A DNA stretch of 64,000 nt from positions 23,924 through 87,923 of the forward strand of contig QXVZ01013385.1 in assembly GCA_008931825.1 (NCBI GenBank). Reading direction: 5' to 3'. Every line of letters begins with the position of its first letter. The first letter of the stretch is position 1. Shown here piece by piece: positions 12,501 to 25,300 of the stretch. The translations under genes and the position numbers were made by a program. Origin of the DNA: Phallusia fumigata. Its lineage: Eukaryota; Chordata; Ascidiacea; Phlebobranchia; Ascidiidae. The notes below the pieces were generated by a model. That model saw nothing but the letters and a program-made list of their open reading frames with translations. It searched no databases and had not been told where the DNA came from.

Positions 12501-15207
12501 ATGCCACCAAGTAAACAGGAAACGTTTTTTACCAAACTTATTTGGACACTTTTATCAAAAAACAAGGAGATAAAACAATGTTTTGTTGATAGCAAATCTT
12601 AATTTGAGGCTAAAAATCATTGATTACAGTAAAACTTGTGTGCTATGGAACAAATGCAAAGAACCTAAACCAAAAAGTAAACAGTCTCGCATGTGGAAGC
12701 ACAAATTTAGACCCTTTGGTTTGATTACCAATACACGTCCAAAGTGGATATTAAACAGCGTATCACAGTATTAAACTGAACTAATGCCCATTGGTGTACA
12801 AAGATAAAATGCAGAATGCCAAACAACCATCATCAATAATAGAATTTTATAAAAGAGTATTGCAAGTTTAACGTTTTTATAAATTGTAATGTGTAAGTAA
12901 TGGTGTGTTTTTGTTGCCATTGATAAAGCCCAACAAAATCAAATGATTTTTATCACTCGTAAGTTACCAGTTAATTGCTCACTTCATGTAGCGGGCCTGA
13001 ATCGCTTCTTTTATCTACAGCGCTATGTGTACATAGTCGACGTCGTTCGCCACAACTTTCTCGTGTATGCAACACTGTTCCGAGCAATGTGACATTGGCT
13101 GTGCTGCTAGGGATGCCTTTCTACAGGGCGTCGCGCGTGTTTTAAACTAATTTTACTTGCTTTTGCATGGGGTAGTTATGAATCGCCACAAACACATACC
13201 ATGTATGTTAAAAATACTATTGTCCCAGCAACATTTTCGCATTGCAGCAAAACAGGTCGTGTATAATCATGGGTACATTCTTAGCACCCACCTATGGATA
13301 ACGTAGTCATTTGCCAGACAATACATACGGTAATGCAGCAAAGCAATCAAAACCCGTCATTTCGCTTCAACTTTCAGTGGTTATCGAGCTACATTGGGTT
13401 TTAACACGGATTAAGACCGTTTCACAGCTTTGGGAGAGAGACAAATTAAGGGAAACGTGGCCACTGCTTTGAGCTGAATGCGAGTGGATGCGCAGACGCG
13501 AATTCGCGAGCAATCGATGCGGAAATTGCGTGGCGATACTGTGCTGGAGAACAAACAAGCAAACCTAACTGAACAGGCCTGTGCACGTGATACAACATTG
13601 GCACGTTTCTTGCAGAGAAAGTGATTTTTAGACTGATGTATCGGACTGATGTGCTTAGACTAATGTAAGTAGGTAATTACAGTTTTACGGTTCCTCTTTG
13701 CACACTAGTTTGGCGCATTGACTTTTGCCTGCGGAAACGAGCGGACAAATTTTCGTTCGCCATTCGCCTTGTGTTTTGAAAACGGTAAAAAACAAACCAA
13801 ACATTTTCGAGCGCCTTCTACTTCAAAACCAGGCCGATCTCACGTTGTTACCAATGACTTGCACATCCTAATGTATTTTGTATCAGCGATTACCCACAAC
13901 AGACATGGCAACCGAAATGAAATGCAGTTCAGTACAAGCAAACCATACGTTCCATTGTCGCGTCAGGAAATACCCTTTTATTTACAAGGTTTCTGCTAAC
14001 TCGCTGCATAAAACGACTTACATAGCATCCTAGATTCGATTTTCGACAGTAATTTAGAATATTTTCTAATACTTTCTAGATATTAATCATGTCAAAACCA
14101 GAAACCTAACTTAGTAATCCTGTTACTAAATCATCGCGACGTTCGTTTATACCGAGCTATCCGGTTTGGCCGATTACCGATTATAAGTCACATGACAGGT
14201 AGGTCACATACGAAACGAAAACAATAAGTCTCGAATTTCCATTAAAACCATGCCAGTTTTGCACACTATAGTAAATTAGTTTGTGCAATTAAAACAACAA
14301 AACACCCAACGCGCTAAGTAAGAGACTCTTGTTGCGTTTGTATCCACGTTATAGTCAAATCTCGGGATTACATCTCGCATCTATATTTTCAATATTAACG
14401 CAATGTAGAAGTAGAGAAAGCAACCTCCATTATTCGAATTCTGTCCGGCAGCGAACCGTATCGAAAAAACGCAATTGATCTACACTGTGAAGTTTTCAAC
14501 GAAGGAAATTAAGGGTAAAACTGGTTGACACCTACGTCAAGCAAACACATTGCAAACAAAACAATGCGGATTCGCCAAAACTCGCGCAAATAAAATAACT
14601 GGTTGTTTCCCATAGGCTTTCAATTAAATTTCGACTGCAACACATTTTCCCAAGAATGAAAAACACGTTGTTGTGGCGGTCAAAGGCGATTTGGTACATG
14701 CCAATCAAAAACAATCACCACCACTTACCCCAACGAATCCAATCTTCCATCCTTGTACATATGCTGCTTGGGTTTTCCCCCGCTTCCTGGTGGGATACCG
14801 GCGTTGAGACCCTGGATGACAGGGACGGACGGCGATACCCTGTGAAGCTGGTGCACCGATGATGAATTTAGGGAACCTGATGCTGATATCTGCTCGCTTG
14901 CGTGGTTTGGAAGCCCAGGGTAGAGTTGGTGCCTGCCAGCAACCACTGTCATATCGATCGGATCCAAGCCGTGCCGTCCAACTGCGCTTGATAAATTCTT
15001 GTCCGACTCCCAGAGCGCCGGCCGAACCTGCTGCTGAGCGCTGGCAGAAGCTGCGTTTCTGTACAAATTGTTCTCCCACAGTTGTTCCGGCCGCATCGGC
15101 TCGTGCAGCAGACGAGTGATTGACTGTTGATCGCTCATGGCCAGGGGATTGTGCGGGACGCTCCTGTTATCTTTGGGGTCCATATAGATTGGCTGGTTAT
15201 CCGCCAT
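598..15207 (-). CDS. BCOR: BCOR-like Polycomb corepressor with extra N-terminal ankyrin repeats
   Basis: BCL6-corepressor family; in animals BCOR scaffolds a variant PRC1 complex by binding PCGF1 through its PUFD domain. Exons, all reverse strand: 15207-14729, 9308-9227, 7028-6937, 6801-6696, 6486-4845, 4729-4595, 4527-3372, 3310-3244, 3067-2978, 2921-2747, 2453-2380, 2316-2153, 2084-1939, 1816-1730, 1654-1522, 1453-1318, 1242-598. They sum to 5409 nt, giving 1802 residues (human about 1755). Residues about 160-220 form two ankyrin repeats ([22 protein letters not shown]). About 250-1340 is low-complexity, with Pro/Ser-rich and then Lys-rich stretches. About 1342-1490 are the BCOR ankyrin repeats ([43 protein letters not shown]). 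About 1530-1630 is PUFD-like ([20 protein letters not shown]). A roughly 170-residue tail follows the PUFD. The first-exon join rests only on matching splice phase, so the 5' end is less certain. BCORL1 is an alternative name; most invertebrates would have a single gene. Confidence 0.9.
7518..8831 (+). CDS. PTPN1: Non-receptor tyrosine phosphatase, PTP1B/TCPTP type, tail-anchored, intronless
   Basis: A classical protein tyrosine phosphatase that removes phosphate from phosphotyrosine, probably at the ER surface. The single exon encodes 437 residues (human PTP1B 435). Visible motifs are the pTyr-loop region [21 protein letters not shown] with the general-acid Asp near residue 188, the P-loop [10 protein letters not shown] with catalytic Cys near residue 222, and the Q-loop [11 protein letters not shown] long acidic, Lys-rich linker then leads to a C-terminal hydrophobic segment ([18 protein letters not shown]), a tail anchor like those of PTP1B and the 48-kDa TCPTP isoform. 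ATG 7518 is preferred over the in-frame ATG 7458 because TTGTTTCCAG just upstream (to about 7484) looks like the acceptor of a 5'UTR intron. The gene lies wholly inside BCOR intron 2 on the opposite strand. PTPN1 and PTPN2 cannot be told apart here. Confidence 0.93.
   Translation: MKMPSVDQTVAEIEQQHHGWERLFHEIKLTAANYELPCKVAKLQVNRMRNRYRDVSPYDHSRVKLLNGPSDYINSSLVEVETAGRQYILSQGPLPSTAGHLWQMVWEQNSKAVIMLNKVIEKGARKCHQYWPLERGMPMPFAEDGFEIELIAEDNMANFIVRTLKLSKLNSGEDARTIYQFHYIAWPDFGVPESPTAFLEFLTCVRSKRVLENDVGPAVIHCSAGIGRSGTFALVDTCLVFLEKNIPFNIKDTLLEMRKYRMGLIQTAQQLRFSYLAIAECARRLTVDKDGNVTSSSVSDIESDDSGDDESQESDDGHQQNGEGDSEEKAEDSRESESKDNRKRHAEKDGEATEEKRGKQEENTPPEPETVPKEHNNNVSDLRRRQRQEKNEATLKKIEEIKSNMQVNDKRPSWRPYIIGGLIAGVVVGLAVRYWFR
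9060..9065 (+). terminator. Poly(A) signal of the nested phosphatase gene
   Basis: AATAAA 229 bp downstream of the PTPN1/2 stop codon, still inside the host BCOR intron and before its exon 2 (9227-9308). The phosphatase transcript can therefore end without crossing a BCOR exon. Confidence 0.6.
10515..11124 (+). pseudogene. Coding-like relic with frame breaks and a downstream poly(A) signal; family unknown
   Basis: The sequence looks coding but does not stay open. A short frame from ATG 10522 ([12 protein letters not shown]) stops. In a shifted frame, about 10550-10730 reads as [17 protein letters not shown], then [16 protein letters not shown] and [13 protein letters not shown], with GC-rich third positions unlike the surrounding intron. 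A third frame stays open from about 10730 to 10910. A TTG-initiated frame runs to 11045 (ends ILDWLQMA), and AATAAA follows at about 11119. This pattern suits a decayed gene or retrocopy on the strand opposite to BCOR. I do not recognise the family. Chance open frames in a GC-rich patch are the alternative. Confidence 0.3.
12341..12455. mobile_element. Degenerate hAT-type MITE (about 115 bp)
   Basis: The left end CAGGGTTTCTCAAC and the reverse complement of the right end (CATAGGTTTCCAAC) are similar but offset by one base. Flanking 8-mers TTTTGAAA (12332-12339) and ATTTGAAC (12456-12463) agree at 6 of 8 positions. The CAGGGTTTCTCAAC end resembles the SPIN/hAT terminus. It is an old, non-coding copy, and weak evidence compared with the other elements in this window. 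Confidence 0.4.
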
Positions 15208-18200
15208 CTCCCATTAAAGTCACTGCCGGTGAATCACGAAAATTCGAGACTTTCAGGTAGCGTGTGCTTCAGCGTCGATTGCTCAGCGTGATGAATTAAA
15301 CCTTACCAGTAACTAACATGTTTAAACAATCCATAACCTAAACAGTAAAGTGTTGGTTAAACACTCGTCCATACATTGACACACTCAAAATGTTTCAAGC
15401 GACTTGAATGTCACCATTCGTTAAAGGCGCAAGGTTTTCAATTGCATGTCCAGAAAGGTACTTTTACAAGACGTTTTATTTCCAATTGGTAAACTTGAAA
15501 CAAATTTTAATAAAAGGGGCCCGCGATTAATACATCGCCTTGACTGATGTTCTTTTTCATGATAATTATCATACCCGTTTGTTTCTTTTCGTAAGGCCAT
15601 TTTCAACAAATTTTACAAAAACTTGTGTCATTAAATGAACTGTTTTTACGTAAGTTTAACTCAGATTCGGGTCATTTTACGAACAATTCGCCGGCAACGC
15701 GCGCTGTCCGGCGAACACACGAGAGTGGATTGCCTATCGCAGGCGCCCGCTGTTTACAAAGATCGCACGCGCGAGGCAGCGTTACTTTAAAAAACCTACA
15801 CAACACGCACGAACACACACCTAACAGTCGCTCGAGAAACCAAGCGAAGCCCAGCAAGGGAGAGGAGAGCGCTTTCTTTTGCTCTTTTGTTTCTCTAATT
15901 ACTCGCGCGGCGCTGTCTGTCTCCGTGCCGGTAAAGTCCGTCTCGAATGTATCAGGCCAGAGCCCTGGCGCGGCTCTGTCGAACGAAACTGAGCGGCAGG
16001 TTTCACGTCGGTGCTACTTCCAACGCTGACATAAAGACCCAAGCGAGTTTGCGATAATCTCCTTCTTATAGTTGCCTTTTTTATTAAAGTGATATCCACC
16101 AATGACTACTTTAATTTATGACATGGAGATACGCCTTTACAATATTTTTGATCGACACGCCTTTTCACCGCGATCAGCAACGCGTGTTTCAGTTTAGCTC
16201 TCGATAAGCATCTAATCGGTGGCTAGCCTGGGCGACAAGTGTCGTATAATCTCTTCGTTGGCAACACCACAACTGTAGGCTTGACGGTGTAAAGGTCCCA
16301 GAAAAGGTAACAGAAGTTTAAAAAAAAGTAACAAAATGCGCCACCAACGAAGTAAACCACAGCTTAGAAGGCATCAGTTAATTTCTCTGTCATTTCACGG
16401 CTATGCAAATACCAATTTAGGGAAGAACTAATCCGAAGCTGAGGGCGAAAACAGCGATAACACCGGGTGCCGTGCGAAAAGAACAGAAAACATAGCCCAC
16501 GTAAATAATGCAAGTGCGTGCTTTCATCTTCTATCAGGGTTTGACATGAAAAACTGACCGCACATGAACTTAATTCCAATAAAACTTTAAACCTTTTAAC
16601 TTTGGGAAGTAGGATATTTTAAAATCCCGCTTGCAAAACTGAAAAACGCAACAACAAAAACTGCTTGACGAAACCACCGGTTCACGACTACAGCTACTAT
16701 CCAGGGTTTTTGTTGCGACATCTGCGCTGGTCATTTGGTCGACGTCACCGAGTTTGCCGGAGGTGACTGGGCGCAATTATGTGGAGAACACAGAATGGCG
16801 GCCGTCACTTTTCCGACCGATGCTTGCTTGCCAGTGGCGCGTCGATGGAAAGGTTTGCCTGAAGAAAGGCAGATTCTCAGCACGCACGCTTCTACAACTT
16901 TGATGTACTATTTGGAAAGCCTATTTTTGTTCACACCCCTTCAATTAAACGCCTAACCAGAGTTGGATTCGCACTCGAATTATAAAGATTTAGTTAGTCA
17001 CATTAATTTACAACAGCCAACATTAACATGCATAACCAACGGCATTCTAATTTGGAACCAAGTAGCGTAATCGGATGCGAGCGTTTCGTTGTACTTTGTT
17101 TCACACCACGTTTAGCGCAACACTGATCCGTACGTCTGTGGTTGTCTGGTGTGCTGTCGCAAGTCGACAGGCGACGGCAAGCAAATATTGGACATTCCCA
17201 ACTTTTGGTGCTTACTAAATTTTATATTAACGCAACCCGACTTTTGAATTGGTGCCTAAAATTTTGATGTAAGGACGACAAATCAAGCAAAAAATACTCC
17301 TAAAACGTACTATATTGACGAAACCAACAAGGTTTGTTTTAGGTAGATCGCCTTTTATGCAAAACACAGTAAGCGTATTTTATGACCATAAGATGCCATT
17401 AACAGTGATATAGTATACTGTAGCAGATATAAAACTGCAACTGTTTGTGCAAAACAAACTATAATGTGAGTTATGATGTACTCAATTTTTGAAACGCATT
17501 CACGTAACGTTTCAAAGACCAATGTCTGCCACGTAACGGTATCTCAAAAACCAACGTAATACCAAAAAACCCGAAGATTGAGAGAAACAGCTGGTTGTTT
17601 CTTAGCAGAGGTGTTATTAAAATACAAAGTCAAAAGCTGCTAATTAGGTAGACACGTGGAACACAACTTAACGATTAACGAATGATTGCTAAAAACAAGA
17701 AGGAACTGGAAAGCTTAACCAACAGCAATGCGAACACCTAAAACAACGTCGTATGGAATCAAACGCAAGTCAAATATTTGCTAGATGCATTTTTAAACCG
17801 ACGAAATTCACGAACAGACCAGGCGTAAGCAAGTTGTCGGGGTGCAGAAGCAAAAACGATTACGTCAAATCAGTTGCACTTTTGCCAAACATATCAGTGT
17901 GCGGATAGTAGGCGACGTGACTTGACTTGGGATTTGTCAATATCTCCACTGTTTTCGCGCTGTACGGTAAACCGTAAACTACCCGACAGAGACTGCGTGA
18001 CAGGTAAACTCCACCTTATAGGACGTGTTTGGAAGTTTGGTGGTATCTCAAAAAATGTGGCACCCAGGGATGGATTATCAAAAACGCCAGATCGTAGGGA
18101 CAATCAATGGGTAAGCCGTAGGGACGTTTGAGGGAAAGGAGGGGGGGTGGGGGGTGAATTTTCACTAAACACTTATTTATCACATATATTTGTAAGTTAT

Positions 18201-18424
18201 AAATCTACTAAAGACCATTTTGTATTGACAAGTAGGCTCTACAGAAATCAAAGTAGAAATAAAATAAAAGCTTGCCAACGTCTTCAGTAGTGTCAAAATT
18301 CGTTGGTCCAATTGTGATTGGCGTACGACCGATTGTTACTTTAAACAAGGTATAGTGCGGTAACGACATATGTAGTCTCTTAGTAAGCGTGACGAACCTC
18401 TCTGAATCTCTGCTGTTATGTTTT

Positions 18425-18491
18425 GTAAACTAAGAATGTTGAAGATTAGGTTGTAAACTAAGAATTTGAAGATTTTAAACTAAGAATTTGT
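18425..18491. repeat. Imperfect short tandem repeat, three copies
   Basis: The core GTAAACTAAGAATTTGAAGATT recurs about three times in a row with small indels (TGTAAACTAAGAATGTTG, TGTAAACTAAGAATTTGA, TTAAACTAAGAATTTGTC). It is non-coding, with no link to a neighbouring gene. Confidence 0.6.
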
Positions 18492-21400
18492 CCATTATAA
18501 GTTCGATGAAAACTGTCATGAGATGAAAGGGCTATATGTAACAGATTTCACACATGTATGACATCTTGTCAAAATCCCAAAAACTTTCCGTGCACACAAG
18601 TTCAGTAAAAAAATGAGAAATGCTTGGCGTTGTTGCAATTGTAGCAGCATTGTGTTTTAAAGACAAGGAGACATTAAATACAGCGGTACCATTGGCGTGA
18701 TCACTTTTTTGCATACATGCAATAGTAACGTGCTTTGATTGCCTAAAATACGGCGCTATGATTTTAAGTTGAGTTTCATTCCCATTTTACTCCTTGTGAC
18801 AGCGCAGTTACCGATAGCAGTTTTCCTTGTACTACCATAAAAGCTTTTTGGCGTCATATATCAGCTGAATGCAACTTCGATTTCTACCAGCCTATTCATA
18901 GCTTCATTATGGTTCTGGTTCATTTTATCCATAGAACAACCGTAAATTGGCACCCGTGGATGCGTGATTTTCTCGGCCGCATTTCAGTTTGCATTCTATC
19001 ACGCACCGGAGAACAAGTTTGATTGAGTGCAGGCCATTTAAAGCACGATGCAGCAACAGATGGTAATTTGTCGGCCCTCGTTGAGACCAATTACTCGCGC
19101 ACGCAGTTGCATGACCGGGAAATAGGCTAAAAAACGTCAAACTTAAAAGTGAAAACTACGTATGAGGTATAAACGATTAGGTTTTATAATGAAACTGGAG
19201 AAGCCAATGTTTTGTTTCGTCTTTACGGAAATTGTACGTGGGCGTGTGACGTCATCAGTGGCTGTGTTACGTTACCCTGTAGCAGCGACCCGCGGAACTA
19301 AAACGTTTAAAGAAATTACAAACCGTATTACCAAGTACATATATTTCAAAATGCCAAATAATTAAACGAATACAAAATTTGTTAGTGTTAGTTATAACAG
19401 TAGAAGTTAACGCACATTACGAAGAGATGAAGTGAGACCACACATCCCTGCATTCCATTACGGTATATTAAAAAAAAACAATATAGCGTGTTTGGCATTC
19501 TGGTTATTCATGTAATATGGTTCTTTACGCAACACAAAACAGAACTCTTCACGTAAACAACTTATTGACACAAATGTTAGACAGATCTGGATATTCGACA
19601 TTAAAGACGATTCTGATGACTTCAAACAAACTAAGCTGGTCTACCAAACATTGATTTCTGTTGTTCGGCGACAGTTTATTGCCAAATGCATTAGACCTAT
19701 CTGCGATACCACTAACCAACTGACCGCGGACATACCATCGGTTCGGTCATGGCTGACTTTTAATGCACGCAAAGAACAGAGCCAACCATCGACCCTATGC
19801 CGCAATTTAGTTTAGGACAACCAACTTGAGTGCGGTACATCATATGACTTCAGTTTCGTAGAACAAGTTGGGTTGATCGGTCGTCAAACTCTGCATAGCT
19901 ATCGTGCCCTCGTGCATCGCGTGAGTGCCTATTGATTACACTAAACCTTCAATTACCTCATGGCATATACCGTAGACACGAAATATAGTGAAAGGCTGCT
20001 GTACAGTCTAAACAACAATCAAGAAGTTGCCCATTTGTGTCAAACACTAAACGTCGAACTACTACCGCCCAACAAAGGGCAGCCTCGAAGCGGCGTAGCA
20101 CGCCAGCTTCATATCAAAAACACTCCGGGCACACGAGACTGCTTGCGCGATTCGAGACTAAACGATCATCACCTACGTCACAGCAAAACGGCAACGCTTC
20201 GCAAACCCGTTCGAGGCGCGAGCGCTCCTTTTTCTCCCACTCCGCGCCAACCAGAGCGGAACGAAACACAATAGGGTTTTAAGACAGCGCCGTTGGCGGC
20301 CTCTCGGCAAGGAGATGCGCAACACTGAAGTGAATGAATTGTAAAATAGGCAATATGGATGACCAACAGCCTCTGACTGGAGCGATTTCATTTGGGACAA
20401 CGAAAATACTTATCTCAACACAAAATCTATCTTTAGTTGACTAAACCTATCCACAAATTTCGTATAATGCTGACCGCTTCGCGTTACGCCAACAAGGCAA
20501 ATTTGCTTCCGTCTTGGGAAATAATAGTGGCTTCCAATGCTATTGCTGTTTTTAGGTCTCCCCAAACGGGCTTTTACCAAGGTACTTGCAATTATTCAAC
20601 ATCAGCAAATGTCGTCATCGTATTGTTACAAATTACATCTCGGCATTTTGCCCTAAAACGTTTTGTGACCTAATGCTGCCTACTACCAAATGATGAAACT
20701 TGAAAAAGGAAATAATCATGCGTGCCATTGACCGTATCAAAGACAAATTAAAACCATCGCCTTGCTTTCCCAAACAGCAACACAAACAGAGCGAAGCTGT
20801 GCGCAGGGCGTTTTTATGACTACAATGCGCCAGTGGCTGTTTGCAATTGAGGTTAGTCAGCGGCCGTGTTGTATGAGTGAAAGAATTCGTGCAGTTGGTA
20901 TTGCGTACCAGTCAACTTACCGGGCTTCGCTTGTTACGTAACCTTTGTTGTCATTTGGAATGCAGTTACCAAATAAGATTCAGGGCTTCCCACTGTTGTT
21001 TCAAAGTGCTTAAGGCAAAGCAGTTTACCTGATAAAAGGCATTCAGCTGAAAATAATCCCATTCTCTGTGAAGCGGAATGACACCATGCATACATTTACA
21101 ACTGATAACAGCAACACTTTTGAAAAGCGAACAAAACGTTTGCTAAAAAACAATATGTGCCCCCTCGATCCTTGGACACATAATTTCCAATGAACACTGT
21201 GCAATGTAAACACCACAAAATGTGTTTGCCGCTTTTCCAAGACAAGCAAACCATTGATAACACATTCGTGTCGTGTTCTTTGTTTTACAGTACAAGCTCA
21301 ATGAGAATTGTGAAAAAAAGACGTTTTGAATAATCAGTTGCAATCCCCTTAAAAATACATAAGTCTATCACACGTTTTACAGATGCAGTTGATAACTTTG

Positions 21401-22016
21401 GAAACTAAAAGCAGTATATTTCAATTAAGTTGAAAATTCTCCCGCTACACATTTTTGTTCTACAATGGCTGTATAAAATGCGAAACTATGCAAAACAATT
21501 TCAAAAAGACTTACGTTGTAATGCTCACAGTCGTGTCAACATCTAAACGCAACTAAAGTATTCAGGCACGTGTTTCGTGGACCCTACACATTGTGCTGCG
21601 AATTTGTCCTCGCTATAACCTGTCAAATGTGGTTCGCTTACCAAACCTGAATATTCCAATTACCTCAAAAAGAAAACTGAACTGTCCTCATCTTAACCTT
21701 TACACCTGAAAAATTCACAGACGTAAATCCTGTCTCATCAGCTAAATAGGTTAATTGTCACCCCTCAATTTGTTACATCACTGGGCCTTTCTGTCATGGC
21801 AGCAGGGCATTGTTTCGTTAAAAAGACGGCTTTGTGCATTTCTTTTTGTGTGGGTCATTTGTGGGTGCTTTTGACGGTTCGGACCCGTACGATTCAGTGT
21901 TTTCGTCCCAATATTAACCTGCTTCAATTTTCACTACATTTGCTGCTTACGCGTCTAGCTTAAGGTGAAATTTATCAGTTGAAAACGTCATGCGTAACAT
22001 CAATATACCTCGCCTT

Positions 22017-22345
22017 TACGGGCGCAAATCCCAGCTGGACATGTTCCCCAAAAAATTTTGGTTGCGGGGGACTGCTTTTTATTTATCCGCCCAACATTTT
22101 GGCTTCGATTGTTTCAAAAAATTATACAGCTATATTTTAGTAAAAAGGATGAATCCCAAAATTTAAAATAACTGTTTCAAGGGGGTTCTAGGTTAGTTTA
22201 CTTCGCAAACAGTTTTAACGGCGTTTCAGGGCTGTCTCTTGGTGACGTCATAACTTTCCGTTTATCGATGTGACGTCATTTACCCCAAAACAATTCACAA
22301 AAATTAAAAGTCCCTCCCAAAAAGTTCAATGGATTTGCGCCACTG
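22017..22345. mobile_element. hAT-type MITE, 329 bp
   Basis: The left end TACGGGCGCAAATCC matches the reverse complement of the right end, CAGTGGCGCAAATCC, over 15 bp; the inner 11 bp (GGCGCAAATCC) are perfect. Flanking 8-mers CTCGCCTT (22009-22016) and CTAGCCTT (22346-22353) agree at 7 of 8 positions, as expected of a hAT target duplication. There is no coding capacity. The right-hand 105 bp recur at 63101-63195, so this is a dispersed family. Confidence 0.7.
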
Positions 22346-25300
22346 CTAGCCTTTATGTTGTTTTAACCAGAGGGCACAAATAACACTTTCGAGGGTCGTT
22401 TTGACACAGCGTTATTCAAGTGACTTTAGAACTCGTATTTATGAATTGTTTTAAAGCCGGGATCTAACCCGGGGTTTGGAGGCAATTTTTTAATCAATGA
22501 GGTAAATATAATAAATTAGACGGTGTATCTGCAGCATGCTGAGCCTTGATTCACCCATTGTGCCTTTTTGCGCTATATACCGTTTTAACGTTGGGCAGCT
22601 TTTTCCCGCTTGTTGATTGCTAGATTCACACAGTTATCCAACATCGGTAAAAACAAATATTTTTTGCAATTATTAAAGATCATTAGATTTCGATTTACAT
22701 ACATTTTTTATCGACACAACAGCCTAATACTAAGTTTGACAAACCAACTACAGATGTTTTATTAATCCATTTTCACTCGATAATAACGAAGGGTCGAGAG
22801 ATTGTTTTCACGCCGATTTAAGAAGAAACAAGAGAGAACGGATGCTATGTTAGAGAGGTACGAAGAACGTTATCTATGACGTAACGTTGTAGATTAACAA
22901 TATCACTTTTTCACAGAGATCCATCTAATACGCAACAAAATTACTCGTTGAGACCTTCTTGTTGGGCATAAGAAGGTGCAAAAGCATTGGCTTAGTAAAA
23001 TTTTTTTCCTTATTACTGTTTTTCCAATGCTAATAAAAAACACAAACCATAGTTTTCATGAAATATCCCTCCCCTCAGGGATTTGCACCAATGCATATGG
23101 GCAAGCGCAAACTGAACAAGCTAAATTGACGTAAAATTGTTGCGCACATTTAATAAAGTTCATCCCCTAATTTTCATTTTAGAATTTTTGATGAGCAGTA
23201 AACCTAATTTTTGTAAGTAGTAATATACGGTAAAGTTGCACAAGTTTTGAATATATGCAGCATGTGCCCATTACAACGAAGCTTGTTTCGTCAGACGACT
23301 TGTTCAAAATTGACGTTGTAAGAGATTAAATCGAAACGGAGGCAAGCTGGGCCCGTAGCATTTTTTTGTTGCGGCGTGGGCAGAGGGTAAAACATTTAAC
23401 TCTCACTTTTTGCATAAAAAAAGCAAAACATCCACATTTTTGTCGATATTTTTTTGCGGTAATGTAAAGTCCCCCTCTATGTTCGCGAGTGTTTGTCGTT
23501 TAGTGAGACATCTCAGAAAGATATTAAAAAGTCGCAAGGTTTATTAGAAATTCCAAATTGTCACGTGAGCCACCGAATGTACGCGAATATCCGACCACCT
23601 TGCAAGCATTTTCTACTTTTAGTACATTGTCCGATACCCCAATGAAGCGTTTCTAATTCCTAATTTTCCACATGTGTTAAAAATTGTTTGGGATCTGGGG
23701 CACCGCAACTTGCTGCGCTAACTTTTAGTTGGGAATTTGTGACATAAAAAGTCGAGCGTCAATGTTATTTTATTATTTGTAAAAAATTATTGGTTTGAAA
23801 AAATATGGTGCTTGAAATAGGTATCATTCACGTTTTGTAAATGTATTCAGTTTTTAAAATACAACNGGTACGAATCGGATCTATCTAGAGAGAAGTTAGT
23901 CATTTCAGATTGTCATAAATCTAGTCTCTACGGGACATACTGCAAAATGTCCATCCAGGGGTTGAGCCCGCGCCTTTACGTCGGTATCACGTATCTGAAT
24001 CCGTCACAGCATTTACTAGCGTGTAATTTGTCACAGAGCCAATACTGCACAGAGACGAGATAGAATAAAAACAACAGGCCAGGGTTGCGCGGGTCGACAG
24101 GGCAGCTAAAGCTAAAATTAAGAACGAAACGCGCAACTAATCTATTTGCCAAGGACGGCAGGAAACAGTCGCTTAAGATTGTCCGAGGCAGATTCTATAG
24201 GGAATAATGCGTTGCAGTTCGATGAAGTCTATATAGTTCACTTTCTCAGCGGGTGTCGGAATGGGGCCAAACGCTAAAGTTTTGAACAAACACGGTTAGT
24301 TGAACAGCAAAACTCTGGTGTTTGAATGGTAATATGGAACTTTAAAGTATAGAAATAGGTTTTACGCAAAACAATTTCTTGCAAAATTTTGTTTTTCTCA
24401 GAAAAAATCAAATTCGGCAAGCGGGGAAAAATTGTTTAACGGGCATCAACCAAGACACGGGCGACGGACGAATGGTAACACGTTCAATGATGTGTAAGCG
24501 TTGTAAATGATATCGCAACGCCTGTTTCTATAAGTGGCGTAAGAAGACGGATGAAAGTGCGAGAACATTGTGTTGCAGCTGAAGATGGCAAGCACGCAGC
24601 GCGATACAGGATGCACCGCGCGAGCACCAACGCTAATTATGGGTCAATACCTTGACTGCAAACCGAAAGTAGGCAGCGTGAAGTATCGCACACCGAAACT
24701 TTGTGGAGGTTTTAGATGCGATTTGCCGGAAAATAACTGGTGACACACATTGGACTTCACTATTTTAACGAAATTTTACATCATTTTTAAAACTTTTTAT
24801 AACAGTTACTATAAAAGTATCACATTTCGCTCCATAATTCGCCAAATTTATTTGAATATTCTTACTTATTTCGAATCAATCGAAACCTCAATCAAACAGC
24901 AGGGCGAGTAAACATTATTGACCACCGCTCTAACTGCGGTTATGTGTCACCCCCTATTAAATTGTGATACATTTAATTGGTTCTTAACACAAAACATACA
25001 AAACCATTTGTTCGAAATTTGAGCGCACATAACTAATATATTTGGTTGAATCGCTTTGACCATAAATCGCTACCACATACGGAAAACCAGATCCGCTTTT
25101 TAATATATCGTATATATCTAGCGAAAATTAATGATTAGTGTAGCAGCAGTCTACAATCTATATCATTATATCCCTTAAAATGTTATAGTACGGAAAAGTC
25201 GTATAAATCGGGTTTTTCAGTTGAACGGCGTCGATTGTAACGTGTACGGCGGGAGGCACAAAGGTTTTACGCACTCGATTTGATCAGCAACAGATCTGTC

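Larger units (their letters stand above)
9309..14728 (-). other. BCOR-like intron 1 (5.4 kb)
   Basis: The region between the first coding exon (donor GTAAGT at 14728) and the first ankyrin exon. It is far longer than the other introns of this gene apart from the one holding the phosphatase. It contains a coding-like relic (about 10515-11120) and a degenerate short inverted-repeat element (12341-12455). I see no other supported gene. Its ORFs lack splice context, family signatures or sustained coding bias. It could hold enhancers or an alternative promoter. Confidence 0.6.

Noticed and set aside
19960-20282. Overlapping ORFs of 104 and 81 codons on the forward strand.
   Set aside because: Arg/Ser/Thr-rich translations from a GC-rich patch, open in several frames at once, with no homology recognised.
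22455-22480. T-arm-like GGGATCTAACCC, with a similar GGGTTGAGCCC near 23958 and GGATTCGCACTCG near 16963.
   Set aside because: B-box-like on the reverse strand, but no A box or cloverleaf can be drawn; probably old SINE pieces too weak to annotate.
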